Source of the DNA: Strix aluco
Taxonomy: Eukaryota; Chordata; Aves; Strigiformes; Strigidae
Reading direction: 5' to 3'
Length of the DNA: 64,000 bases
NCBI RefSeq assembly: GCF_031877795.1
Contig: NC_133971.1
Coordinates: 86,328,446 to 86,392,445, forward strand
Shown here one piece after another: positions 1-10,272 of this stretch; position 1 is the first letter of the stretch, and every line of letters starts with the position of its first letter. The translations under genes and the position numbers were made by a program. A model generated the notes under the pieces. It saw only the letters and a list, made by a program, of their open reading frames with translations, had not been told where the DNA came from and made no database searches.

Positions 1-4
1 TCAG

Positions 5-59
5 TACATTGATAGGGTGGCTGTTCCAGATGCCATGAAGCTGCAGTTCATCTTGGCAG
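5..59 (+). CDS. DCTN3: DCTN3 coding exon a (first visible)
   Basis: Encodes YIDRVAVPDAMKLQFILA plus the first base of the next codon. The donor is GCAG|GTATGG. The split codon joined to the next exon gives Glu, restoring the AEEQ sequence seen in the mammalian protein. Confidence 0.88.
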
Positions 60-3000
60 GTATGGCACAAATTGATAGGAGATGGGAGTTTTTATGCACT
101 GTAAAAGTTGTCTTCTACCTAAGCTGGATTGGGATGGATTTCTTTTCTTTAGTTTTAAAGATCTAGCAAGGCACCCTCTTTAGAGCTGTCAGAGAGATGG
201 TTTGTACAGGGACATCTGTCACTCTTAGTGCTCCCTTGTATGTGTCCATGCTGCACAGTTTTATCAGTTCTGATATTTTCAGTATTGATCAATTTAACCC
301 TGAATAAAAGGTTGAAAAGAAATAGTGGAGCTAGAACAGTTTTCCTCCTGAATGTATTTGAAACACCTTCTAGCCTTGTCCTCTTTTGCCCCAAAGAATT
401 TGGTTCAGTCTTGTGTTGGTATAGTCTGCAGATGAAACTTGGTGGAGATTCTCCTGCCTTAAATTGGGGTGAACCAAGATGTGGGGATGAGCAACAGAAA
501 AGTCTAAATAAAATCATAAACAAGCCCCTTTCTGTACAGCTAGATCAGCTGGAAAACTTGCCTCACCAGTATCTGTGAAAAGCCAAAGCGACGTCTTACA
601 TTTACTCATGTTGCTTGTTGTCCCTGCCTGACCAGAGGAGCAGGTTATTCCTTCCCGAGCAGCCCTTCTGGAGCAGGTGAAGAACCTCCAGCCCATCTTG
701 GACAGTGCCAGTATCCAAGGTATGCATGTTCGTCTGCAACTTTGAGCTGCAAATGCCACCCCCAAGCTGTTGCCTATCCTGTTTTTTCCTTAGTGGTTTT
801 TTTTTTTTCACTGAGCCTCAGACTAGAGGAGAGGATAGCTAAGCACACAACCCGGTGTGAGTAAAGTAGGTACAAACTTAGTGGTATGTCTGCTGTTCCC
901 TCATCCTACTCAAGGAGGTGACAGAGTAGGTCAGGAAGAAGGTTAGAGACAGCAGCTTGGCAGAGAGAGTGGAGACTGGCAGGTCATTCCTGTTGTTGTA
1001 GAGACGGACAAAGCAACACACACACTAACATGGGTGAACAAGTGGCTAGTTTATTACTAAAAGCATGCATTTTTATATATTTCAGGTGCCAGAGTGTCAC
1101 AATATAATTGGTCAAAAAGTTGTTTTTAACATTCTCATTGGATAACCTTTAGCAGTTTTCCTCCCTGCTTGCTTCATCCTGCTATGTAGTCTGCAGCTCC
1201 TTGAAAGTTATTTGCTTTAAGCCAAGCTTCCCTATCTCAAGGGTACACTGGAAACTTGTCAAAGTCAAACTCCTCTTCAATCAGGTTATCGGCAGACCAG
1301 CTGCCTTCCCCGACACATTCCTGCCTATGAGCTCTTTTTATGTCCAGAACATCTCTGCTCCTGGCACAGGCGGAGGTGCCTTTTTAATTGCTTGCCATAA
1401 CCTTCGTCCAGGTAGTTTACTCTGATTGTAGTTCTTGACTAACCCTCACTGCAGGCTTCCCCTAACTCGTGCCATCCAGAAGCAGTTAGCAGATAAACTT
1501 GGTATTTAATGTACAGGGTAGCTAGGGTTGTTTTTTTCTTATCATATAAAAGGTGTGTTTGTGGTGTGTGGCACTTGTATTCAGAGAGTGGACTTCTGCT
1601 GTGATGTGCTTGTGGAGAAGGAATCACCTTTATTTTGGAAAACAAACAAAATGGATTTCTTTTCTGTGCTTTCAGCAGCTCCTGACCATGCAGCCAAACT
1701 ACAGCGACTCTCTCAAATCCACATACAGCAGCAGGTAGCGTGAATATTCTTGACAGTCTTGACTAGCAGAGAGGAAAAATAATTTGTCAGTGGCTGTACT
1801 GACACTCCTGTATTTGCAGTTGCTTGAACTGCTCATTTATAGCACTTACACTTGAAGTGTAAGTACATTGCAGGGGAAGTAGCCAGGATTTCTGCTCAAA
1901 ACAGAGGTTTGAATGACACTTAATAAGCAGCAGTGGGTTTAACCAGCTAGAATTCCCCTTTTCACTGGGACACTGAGGTGAAACATTGCACTCCTCCAGT
2001 GTCCTAGTCTCTGGAAGGCTGTTGATACTGTCACCTTGCACTTCACCCTTCCCTGTTTGACTGCTCCTGGAGCTGGCAGTGAGTAGCCTGGGCAGTGCCT
2101 AATGCCCCCTTTCAGCGTTTTGCTGAGTTTCCATTCTGGGGCAAGCAAAAAATGGATGCTGAAGAGAGTCAGGCAGCAGTGCAAGCCCAGGGGCTTTGGT
2201 TCTTTGTTAGTAAAGGTGTTTGTAACCTTGCTCTTGAGTGCTGAAACCCTTCCAGCTGCAATAGTGGCCACAGCCAGGGTCTTAGCTCTAATCTCAGTCC
2301 TGGTGTGTGCTGTCAGCGGGAGGACTGAGATCCTTCAGCTTACTTATTGCTCACTCACTGTGGCTCCCCTCTTCTCAGGAACAGCGTCACGATCTCACTG
2401 ACAGTGTCAAGACACTCCTCGAAGACTACAATAAGATGGTATCCTTTGAGCCTTGGGCCTGACACAGCTGACCTGCCCGCCCATCTGCTAGGCTGCCTCC
2501 CCCCATCAGAAACTGTTGGATCCCCAGCCCCGGGGTTTAACGGCCAGTGGCCTTTCTGACATGGTGACACCTGTGTCCCTGTCATACTCCTCTCAGCAGC
2601 AGAGTGGAGGGCCATAACTACCTGTCTCTGAGACAGCAAGGGCAGGGTGCCACGCGTGACAGCTCAGCAGGAAGGAGCAGCAGCCTGCGTGCTGCTGCAG
2701 ATCTCACCCTGGCTGCCTGGACGTTGGCGTCTCCATGAGGTGACTGTCAGTCCCTGCGACCTACCCGAGCCAAACAGCGGCTGATCCTGACTGTGTGGGA
2801 TCCCAGTGCTGAGAGACATCTTAAAACCACAGTGGTTAGGGAAGCTCTGCTCTCTTCTGTAGAAAACCCCTTGAAATGCTCAGTGCCTGGATGATTTGAG
2901 TCTGTGCAGGCTTTGAACAGGCTTTCTGGAGCCTGGTGCCCCAGGCCTCTTCCTCTGCCAAGAAACTGGGATTGTAACAGTGCTGTTGGGGCACTTTGGG

Positions 3001-3143
3001 CTTCGTTTCTTCCCTGCAGTTTCCACATCTCTTTCCTTAAAAGTCATGTCCAGACCCTGCTTCTCTCCAAGCAGTTTGTCCAGTGGAATGAAATACTGGT
3101 GCATCTGGAAGCAGCCAAGGAAGCGAAACCTGTGGCCGAGTGA
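5..3143 (+). CDS. DCTN3: Dynactin subunit 3 (p24), 3' part of gene, five exons
   Basis: Coding exons are 5-59, 636-719, 1676-1734, 2379-2438 and 3054-3143, all with GT-AG junctions and compatible phases. They encode the last 115 or so residues of a protein of about 186 residues in human. Recognisable blocks are YIDRVAVPDAMKLQFILA in the first exon, ALLEQV and LDSASIQ in the second, HAAKLQRLSQIHIQQQ in the third and LLLSKQFVQWNEIL in the last; all match the human protein closely. The family is largely alpha-helical coiled coil and sits in the shoulder/sidearm of dynactin, the dynein activator, with dynamitin and p150Glued. The start and first exons are upstream of the window. The acceptor of the first exon (TCAG at 1-4) is inferred because the window begins there. 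The stop is about 1 kb before the RPP25L promoter, in the same order and orientation as in mammals. Confidence 0.94.
636..719 (+). CDS. DCTN3: DCTN3 coding exon b
   Basis: 84 bases between the acceptor GACCAG and the donor CAAG|GTATGC. Encodes EQVIPSRAALLEQVKNLQ followed by PILDSASIQ, and ends with one base of a split Ala codon. The human segment has FILSQ where this one has VIPSR; the rest aligns without gaps. Confidence 0.93.
991..1453 (-). mobile_element. Solo LTR, antisense inside a DCTN3 intron
   Basis: Read on the minus strand this block begins TGCAGTGAGGGTTAG and ends in CTACAACA. It carries AATAAA (TTTATT on the plus strand, about 1049-1054) near its 3' end, the layout of a retroviral LTR whose R region follows a late poly(A) signal. 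It fills most of the intron between exons b and c. No internal gag or pol sequence is adjacent, so it would be a solo LTR. I see no convincing target-site duplication, so the ends are approximate and the family name is left open. Confidence 0.55.
1676..1734 (+). CDS. DCTN3: DCTN3 coding exon c
   Basis: 59 bases from the acceptor TTTCAG to the donor CAGCAG|GTAGCG. Encodes the rest of the split Ala codon and then APDHAAKLQRLSQIHIQQQ, the best-conserved helix of the family. It ends in phase 0. Confidence 0.95.
2379..2438 (+). CDS. DCTN3: DCTN3 coding exon d
   Basis: 60 bases in phase 0, from the acceptor CTTCTCAG to the donor AAGATG|GTATCC. Encodes EQRHDLTDSVKTLLEDYNKM, a helical heptad-like segment matching the human stretch that ends in LLEEYNK. 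Confidence 0.93.
3054..3143 (+). CDS. DCTN3: DCTN3 terminal coding exon
   Basis: Encodes TLLLSKQFVQWNEILVHLEA and nine more residues ending in KPVAE, then TGA. The acceptor is chosen as GTCCAG at 3048-3053 because it restores the human alignment across the junction (NK-M|T-LLLSKQF). An earlier CAG at 3017-3019 would add unconserved residues. Confidence 0.92.
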   Translation, partial: TLLLSKQFVQWNEILVHLEAAKEAKPVAE

Positions 3144-3900
3144 TGGCAGAGCCGGGAGCATGGAGCACCCCGGGGACCTGCTGGCCTTGGGCCTCTCTGA
3201 AGAGGCTGCAGCACAACTTGCACCCCGCTGACTCAGCACCATCCCATTTGGCGTGAGCATGCTGCAAGTGGCATCGCAGGCCCTCCCAGGGGCACACTGG
3301 CCCCGCGGCTGAGCTGTTGGCCCCAAACTGAAGTTACACTACTCCTTAGTATGCCACTGGTTGCAAATCTTGCACTTCCCTGATGTGTTTTGGTTTGTAG
3401 CGTATTTTGAAGTCCCTTTCTGCAGTAAAGTCCTGAAATGCCAACTGGGTTGTCTTTTCTTCCTCCCTGCAGACTTTCCTTCCCTGTGTGGTTTCCCCAG
3501 ACAGGGAACAGCAGAGGCCTTGTGGCATCGTGTTGGGAGTTTCACTCAGCCTTGGGCTAAGGGCAGGTAAATCCCTTCCAGTCCCTTCCCTGGGCTGCGG
3601 CACACGCTCTTCTGGCTGAGTGGAGGAAGCAGCTCTCGCCTTCATCCTGCCTCTGCTCTCCCTGTCAGCTCTTCCCCCTTCAGAGAGGAGCGTGAGCTGC
3701 CCCTTGCCTGGCCTAGCCACAACCTGGAATTTCTCCTGACACAAATCTCTTCCTGAGTTCGAGCTCATGCTTTTGGAGGGGTACCCGAACCTCCTGCTCA
3801 GGGAGACACGGACCAGCCGCGTGTGACCCAGGAGCGGGGCGGGATCGCAGCAGGGAAGGCGGGAGGAGCCTGGCTATCCCTGCCCTCTCCCCTGACCCCC
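3144..3900 (+). other. DCTN3 3'UTR and short intergenic spacer
   Basis: There is no coding region here. No canonical AATAAA or ATTAAA is visible before the RPP25L promoter. The best weak candidate for polyadenylation is AGTAAA at 3424-3429, which would give a 3'UTR of about 300 bases. GC content rises steadily towards the CpG island that follows. Confidence 0.45.
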
Positions 3901-4251
3901 GAGCACACCACGGCGCGCTGCAGGCCTCCAGAAATCTCCCCGGCCCGGCCCCGGCGGAGCGGCCGCGCCGATCCCTGCCCCCCCGCCAGCGTCACCCGCC
4001 CGGTCCTTGGCGGGCGGGGCCGGGAGCTCCTGTCACCCCCCGCGGCGCGGAAGAGGCGGGGCCTGGCCCGCCGCTGACACGTCGCAGGCGCGCGGGGTCC
4101 CGCCTATCGCTGCGCTCCGGGGCAGTGACGCAATCGGGGGGACGGGGCCGTGGAGCTGCGCCCTGTCTCCCTCCTTCCGCCCGCCTGGCGCCTGCGCGCG
4201 CGTGGCGCCGGCTGCCATTTTGTGGCGAGGGGCGTGCTGAGGCGGCCGCAG
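3900..4251 (+). promoter_or_regulatory. RPP25L: RPP25L CpG-island promoter and non-coding exon 1
   Basis: This is a dense CpG and GC-box region without a TATA box. It contains a CRE/ATF-like TGACGCAA at about 4126-4133 and a YY1-type GCCATTTT at 4213-4220, a motif typically found just downstream of the start site in housekeeping promoters. A consensus donor, CCGCAG|GTGAG, follows at 4251/4252. I infer a start site near 4150-4210 and a short non-coding exon ending at 4251. The start site itself cannot be read from sequence. Confidence 0.7.
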
Positions 4252-4364
4252 GTGAGAGTCGTCCCCGCGTCCCCACTCCCGCTATAACGAGGTCTGGCCT
4301 CCCCCCAGGCACGTAATAGTGCATCACGGGCCCCTACAGCGGCTCCTGGACGCCCTACAGCCCT

Positions 4365-4630
4365 CGTAATGGGGCCTCTCGCTCCCTCTCCCCCCCCTCC
4401 CGCCCGCCTTATCCCCCGCAGCAGCGGCCTAGCCTCCCCTCAGGTCCCCGTAATGGTTCCTCACGCTCCCCACCCCCACCCCCACCCCCCCCCCCGCATC
4501 TTCTCTCACAGCAGTGGCCTGGCATCTCCTCAGGTCCGCGTAATGGGGTCTGTCGCTACTCCCCCGCCCGCCTCATCCCCCACAGCAGCGCTCTGGCTTC
4601 CCCTCAGGCCCCTGTGGAAGCCACTTGGCA
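4365..4630 (+). repeat. GC-rich minisatellite, about 3 units of 84-90 bp
   Basis: A diverged unit repeats with landmarks CGTAATGG at 4365, 4449 and 4539 and a CAGCAG(C/T)GGCCT..CCTCAGGTCC block before each boundary. Spacing is 84 then 90 bases. The second unit contains a C/A tract at about 4475-4497. It lies about 110 bases inside the first intron of RPP25L. Confidence 0.7.
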
Positions 4631-5057
4631 TCCCTCCTTCCGCGGTAGCCGGCGCTTGGCCTGCCCCCGTCGTGCGTTCCCTGTCGCAGCGGCGTCCCCT
4701 TTTCCAGGGCCCCATAACACCAGCCTCGTCTGCGCCACCAATCCCAATAGCAGGGATTTAGCCAAACCCCCTCACCCGCCCCCATCGCAGCACCCCAGTA
4801 GTGGCTTGGCCTTCCTGACCCCTGCAGCAGAGAGCTCGAACGGGACCAGCCATCTGTGGCAGCCCATCCCCCCCAAGCAGCGGTGTCCCCAGCCCCTATC
4901 ACAGGTTCTGGCGGTGCTCTTCCCTAGCATAGCGGGGTGCATGCCTGGCCCCCGGGGACCGATGTTGGATGGCTGCCATGCTGGGGATGAGGGCCTCCAG
5001 GGAGGGACGTGTTTCGTAGGTACAGAGAGGGGGCATTGACCTGCCCTGTCTCCATAG

Positions 5058-5935
5058 GATATGGGGTACAGGGTCGATCTGCATGAGGATAGGGAGGCTA
5101 TACAGAGAGACTTGGGTAGATTGGATTGGTGGGCCAACATTAATGGGATGAGCTTCAACAAGACGAAGTGCCAGGTCCTGCACTTGGGCCACAACAACCC
5201 CATGCATCACTACAGGCTTGGGGAGGTGTGGCTGGAGAGCTGTCTGGAAGAAAAGGATCTGGGGGTTCTAATTGACAAGCAGCTGAACATGAGCCAGCAG
5301 TGTGCCCAGGTGGCCAAGAAAGCCAACAGCATCCTGGCTAGTATTAGAAATACAATATTAGAAATAGTGTGACCAGCAGAAATAGGCAGGTGATAGTCCC
5401 CCTGTACTCTGCATTGGTGAGGCCACACCTGGAGTATTGTGTCCAGTTTTGGGCACCTCAATATGAGGAGAGATCTCGAGGTGCTGGAGCGAGTGCAGAG
5501 GAGAGCAACGAAGCTGGTGAAGGGCCTGGAGAAAAAAATCCTGTGAGGAGAGATTAAGGGAGCTGGGACTGTTTAGTTTGAGGAGGAGAAGGCTGAGGGG
5601 AGACCTCATCACTCTCTACAGCTACCTGAAAGGACATTGTAGAGAGGTTGGTGCTGGTCTCTTCTCACAGGTAATTGGTGATAGAACAAGAGGGAATGGC
5701 TTTAAACTGCAACAGGGGAGGTTTAGACTGGACATTAGGAAAAAAATTTTCACAGAGTGGTCAGACAGTGGAATAGGCTGCCCAGGGAGGTGGTGGAGTC
5801 ACCATCCCTGAATGTGTTTAAGGGTCGTTTGGATGAGATGTTGGGGGATATGGTGTAGGGGAGAACTTTGTAGAGTAGGGCTGATGGTTGGACTCAATGA
5901 TCCCAAGGGTCTTTTCCAACGTGAATGATTCTGTG
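5058..5935 (+). mobile_element. CR1 LINE 3' fragment
   Basis: Matches the 3' part of the avian CR1 consensus: the tail of the reverse transcriptase frame (phrases such as [18 protein letters not shown] and [12 protein letters not shown] are readable), then the short 3'UTR ending in GATTCTGTG. The frame is broken: one segment ends near 5370, a second begins at 5369 in another frame and a third covers 5578-5811. The copy is 5'-truncated and inactive. Confidence 0.92.
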
Positions 5936-6812
5936 CTGGCTCTGGGTGAAACGGAGCTCAGGAGCCTACAGATAACAAAGCCTTAGTGCTGCATGCTTGG
6001 GCACCTTGGGCTTTCTGTGGTGGGGTGGGAGGTGCCCTGCACAGATTAGGCAGGCCTCAGTCAGGATACCAGTAGAGGGACCCTACCTTGGCAGAGGGGG
6101 GAGCTATGAGACTGGACCTTTCTGTCTTTCACTTTCCCTCGGAGAATCCTTCTTTTGTTCATCATGTGCCTTTCTGTTGTCTTGCTTCTTGCTGGCCACT
6201 TGTCTCCAGCCTGCAACCCCTGGCTTGCCATATCCCCTGTGACCTGCACTGTTTTATCAAGTATCCAGTCCATGGCCTTTCACCTAGGCTGGCCAGTTGT
6301 CAGGCTCAGAGTCCCATGACTCTGTTTCTGTACGTAACTGAACTGCTGCAGGAGAGCTGTGCCTGGGTTCATCGTGTGCACATTCTGGTGTGGTTCATGG
6401 GGTGCGGCTGTGATCAGTATCCCCCTGGCTTCTGTTCCCAATAACCTCAGCTCACCCATTTGTTCTCTGCTTTTCCCTGAGATACAGCCTGGTTTTTTCA
6501 CTTCATCCTGCCTAGGCCTGCAACACCAACCCTGTTCCTTTCCCCACTTGTCTGTCAGGGCCCAGGCTGCCCTGTGGCAGTGTTGATGCTGTAGGTACTC
6601 GCTGAGGAAGACTGCAATACAGGTGAGTCCTCAGCATGAGGAGGGCATTCTTGGTGATCTTTTGGATATGCCTTTTCAGGATCTCCAACTCCGATAGCTC
6701 AGAGTGCCATTTAGAGGAAAGGTTGTAGCTAATTGTGGGGAGGGTGCCTTTGCACAGCAGTTGCAGTGGGAGTTTCTGTTAATGGATCCGCTTTAATTTT
6801 CAGCACTGCAGA

Positions 6813-7373
6813 ATGGAGAACTATAAGAAGACCAAAATTGTGGAGAAACCTTGTCCTCTTCCTTTCACTGACCTGCCCCCTGATATTATTGAAATGAAAG
6901 TGAAGGATGGGAGCAAAATCAGAAATCTGATGGGCTATGCCATCGGCAAGATGGAGCTGGACTCGGTGAGGCAGATCCTTTTCACTGGCTCGGGCAAAGC
7001 TGTCAGCAAGACCATTACCTGTGTGGAAATCATGAAACGAAGGCTCAAAGAGCTGCACCAGATCACCAAAGTGCTCTTCAAGCAGATCGAAGAGATCTGG
7101 GAACCCATTGTGCCTGAGGCAGGCCTCGATGCCTTGACAGTGAAGAGAAACATTCCTGCCATATGTGTCCTACTCAGCAAAGACGCCCTTGATCCTCAGG
7201 AGCCGGGATACCAGGCTCCGGGCTCTTTTGATGCCTTCTGGATCAAGACCCTTAAAGCAGAGTCCCAGGGCCAAATGAAGAGGAAGCAGGGTGGAGGCAG
7301 GGGAGCTAGCAGCACGGGAAAACACCCTCGGTCCACTGGAGGAGCGTCTGGGGAGCCCTGCGCCAAGTCCTGA
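6813..7373 (+). CDS. RPP25L: Ribonuclease P protein subunit p25-like, Alba domain
   Basis: 186 residues in one uninterrupted coding exon, against about 163 in human. The Alba fold covers roughly residues 28-125. It has the nucleic-acid-binding DGSKIRNLMGYAIGKM motif, then ILFTGSGKAVSKTITCVEIM and KRRLKELHQITK, then the conserved LDALTVKRNIPAICVLLSKD and LDP..PGYQ.PG. The ATG has A at -3 and G at +4 and lies nine bases after the inferred acceptor. The paralogue RPP25 binds RNase P and RNase MRP RNA together with RPP20; a related role for RPP25L is family inference. The choice of RPP25L over RPP25 rests on the position just downstream of DCTN3. The Lys/Arg/Gly/Ser-rich tail after residue about 150 is longer than in human and low in complexity. 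Confidence 0.93.
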   Translation: MENYKKTKIVEKPCPLPFTDLPPDIIEMKVKDGSKIRNLMGYAIGKMELDSVRQILFTGSGKAVSKTITCVEIMKRRLKELHQITKVLFKQIEEIWEPIVPEAGLDALTVKRNIPAICVLLSKDALDPQEPGYQAPGSFDAFWIKTLKAESQGQMKRKQGGGRGASSTGKHPRSTGGASGEPCAKS

Positions 7374-8130
7374 GACGCCAGCGCTGTGTGTGGGTGTAGT
7401 TTGGGGGAGTTACAGAAACGAGCCAGCTGCTGTAGCTGGAGAGCTGCTGCTGAATGTGGGGGCTTGCAGAGTTGTTAGGGGAGGGCAGGAGACTAACTGT
7501 TTCAAAATGGATGTGATTGTAGCTGTCTGAAGCTGTGTTTTGACAAGTTCCCGTGTCGAAGGCTGCCAGGCTGTACTCCTTACTGTGCGGTTCAGGGAAG
7601 GCAGGAGTCGTATCTGCTTGAGCAAGGACCGCTGGCGTCTGGTCAGCGAGCCCCAGCGAATGGCTGCTCGCTGAGTGGGGTTTCAGCTGCTCGGGGTGGT
7701 GCGGCAGCCCAGGCAGCAGCTGTGCCTGCCGGGCACCTGCCTGTGTGGCCAGCGGAGGCGGCTCTTCCTGCGGTGCAGAGGGGAGATGGGACCCAATCCT
7801 GCATCGCTGGAGCTCCCGGGGCTGCGTCGGCCACTGCTGTGCCTCTGAGTGCTCGTCAGGTGGTTGGAATGTAGGACTGCGGGGATACAACTCCGTCTGC
7901 GTGCAGGTAGCGCCCTTTCAGCCCTCCCTTCGCCTCGGTGGAGCTGACGGTTACACCCCTCTGCCACAGTGTCAGGAGTTGACTCGTCACAACCAGCCTG
8001 AAATCCTGTAGCTGCGTGAGTGCCCTGGGGTGGTAACGGTAAGCTCCGAAGGACCCTGTTCTTTCCCCTTTCTGCTCCTTTATAATGCACATAGATGGGT
8101 TTAAAATAAAGTTTCCTCTTCATGTAACGT
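7374..8130 (+). other. RPP25L: RPP25L 3'UTR
   Basis: Runs from the TGA to a canonical poly(A) signal at 8105-8110, giving a 3'UTR of about 750 bases. No repeat is recognised within it. Confidence 0.65.
8105..8110 (+). terminator. RPP25L: Poly(A) signal AATAAA of RPP25L
   Basis: AATAAA lies in TTAAAATAAAGTTTCC, followed within 40 bases by a T/G-rich stretch (TTTGTCATGTC). It is the first canonical signal downstream of the RPP25L stop. Confidence 0.7.
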
Positions 8131-9916
8131 GAGATTTGTCATGTCTTCCTCATCCCACTGGAGGTCACCCTGTCAGCACTGTTGGTGGGGCTGCGCTGCC
8201 GGCTGAGACTCTGCTCTTTCAGCTCTCCTCGAGAAAGAGGGGACCTGCTGCTCTGCGTTTGTTCTCTCATGGCTGTAAATGGACCCTGATGCGGGGGGGA
8301 AGGTTTTTTCCCTGCCTTCGCCATTCAATTTTTAATACCCAAGAAAGGTCAAGGTTGAGGTTTTTTTTCTGGGAAGCTTTTTGCTAATTTTTTGTTCTTT
8401 TAAACTGACTAGAACTGCAGTCGCAAAAAGACTCAGCCCGAACTCTGCCGAGTGAGGCGGAGGACGGAGCATCTTCCTTGCAGTAATTCCTGTAGTTCTT
8501 CCAGTAGTTTTCCTTCTGGAGCAGCGCTGGTAAGTACCGCTGGGCAGGAGGAAAGTGCTGTTCCCTGTGACGGGCTGAGCACTTGCCAGAACAAGCCCTG
8601 CTCACACCATGTCCTGGGCGCTGCCCGTCCTGCCCGCTCTTCTCGGGTCGCTGCCTGTGTTGATGAGCTCCAGTTGGACCCAGCACTCTGCTTTGTCGAC
8701 GGGGAAAACAATACAAGCATTTAAAGAAGGGATTTTACCTAACTTGGGGGAGCAGGAGAGAGAGAGAGAGCGCACGTTACCTGTGCGACCCGACGTTCAA
8801 GATTGGGCACGGTGACGGGTTTGCAGCCCCATCCTCCTCCCCTCCCCTCTCCCGGTGGTCTCCTCACCCTCAGCCCCAACGAGGTGGTTGGGGAAGTCCC
8901 AGACCTCTGTGCCAGTGCGGGTGAAACCTGGGGACAGGGCAGAGTTAAGCTGATTTATTTTGGTGCTCTTCCCCAGCTGCTGCTGCCTTACATCTGAGGA
9001 GGCAACTGCTTTTCTCGACTAATTAGCCGATTAGCGATCAATGCCGAGGAAGGGTGCTGGAGTGATCAGACTGCTTCTGACATTGCAGCGAGCGATGTGT
9101 TCGTGTTTGTTTACTGTTCAGAACAACCTCTTTGCGGAGAGATGGATCCTCAAACAGCCTCTGTGAGCCTCCCTCGTGGCAGCGGCGCGTTTAACACCTC
9201 GTCAAAGCGGCGAAATGATTTTTATTTTTGTTTCGCTGTTTGAAAGTTACCCTCGGCTGATGGTGGTGGCCCTACCGCAGCTTTCCTTCCCCGGGGCTGG
9301 AGAGGGAGCGACCGGCAGGTCAGCCGGGGGAGGTCCCTGGCTCTCTTGTGGATCGGCTCCTCGTCCATTTTCCATCCAGCCGCCTGTTTCCCCTGGTGTG
9401 ACACACCGTGGGGCCGCAGCAGATCCCCCCCGCTCCCCGCGTCACCACCGTGTGTCTGCGCCACCAGGCAGACACGTGGCCTGGCTGTGACTTTTCAGAG
9501 CAGCTGCAGGTGCTGGGACTGGATCCCTGGGGGTCTCCAGGACCTGCCGCAGCCGTCGGGAGAGGCCCCTGCGTGCCCCCCAGCTCCCTCCGCGGGTTGC
9601 CACATCTGTGTCCTTCTCCAGGAGCATCACCACTTTGGTGTGACACCCCACACCGGAGCGTCTCTGGCTCCGGTCAATGTATCGGGGCTGGGTGCGGTGT
9701 GCCTGTACCCGGGGACCGGCTGCCCCGTGCCTCAGTTTCCCCACTGCACAGCATGGGGAGAAGCCGTCTGTGCCTCTGAGGCTGCCGCTGCCCAGACTCC
9801 CGGGGCACTGGGTGTTCCTAAATGACCTGTCCCACCTCCTTCGGTGCCTGTACCCACCCCTGCCTGCCTGCGGCACCTGTGTGCCGGCACGTGGAATCGC
9901 TGGAGAACAGCGAACA
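8131..9916. other. Intergenic region between RPP25L and ENHO
   Basis: No coding exon is recognised on either strand. It contains a short GA tract (8757-8771) and, near 9000-9240, a less GC-rich island with a palindromic homeodomain core CTAATTAG (9019-9026) and a forkhead-type TGTTTAC (9108-9114). In mammals CNTFR lies in the equivalent interval; none of its exons is visible here. Confidence 0.5.
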
Positions 9917-10272
9917 TGTTGTGAGCGATCCAGACCAAGGGGCCTCACTGTAACAGCAAGCTGCAGCTGTGTTCAAGGACATAAACAAGGCTGAGACAGC
10001 CTGAGAAACTACATTCCTGCCCAAGAGATAAAGATGTTGGAATGTCGAAAACAGGGGGTCTACCTGGGGGGAGAGCAGTACGTGGACACCACACCGGGAC
10101 CAATCATAGAGGGCAGAAGGGCGCGTGAACAGGCAGCTTTAGCCTATTAGCAATAAGATAGCGGCGCGTGAAGCCTGTGATAGAGTGTAAATTGCTGTGT
10201 AGCCTTTAATAAAGTGGCATCAACATGATCACGTTGGTCGTCTAAATTGTGTCCGGAACTTCCGCGTCGGCA
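9917..10272 (+). mobile_element. Solo LTR upstream of ENHO
   Basis: Begins TGTTGTGAGCG and ends CCGCGTCGGCA, with AATAAA at 10208-10213 followed by a 60-base tail resembling the R/U5 end of avian ERV LTRs (GTCTAAATTGTGTCCGGAAC). No internal retroviral sequence adjoins it. The left end is uncertain, as a second TG at 9949 is possible, and no target-site duplication is apparent. It abuts the GC-rich ENHO promoter region directly. Confidence 0.65.

Larger units (their letters stand above)
4252..6803 (+). other. RPP25L: RPP25L 5'UTR intron
   Basis: Bounded by GTGAG at 4252 and a pyrimidine-rich acceptor, TTTAATTTTCAG, ending at 6803. It holds a GC-rich minisatellite (about 4365-4630) and a CR1 copy (5058-5935). 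A second donor-like CAATACAG|GTGAGTCC near 6620 could mark an optional non-coding exon. Between about 5940 and 6600 I see nothing else that is specific. Confidence 0.6.

Noticed and set aside
8757-8771. GA-repeat as a regulatory element
   Set aside because: A plain short microsatellite with no other support.
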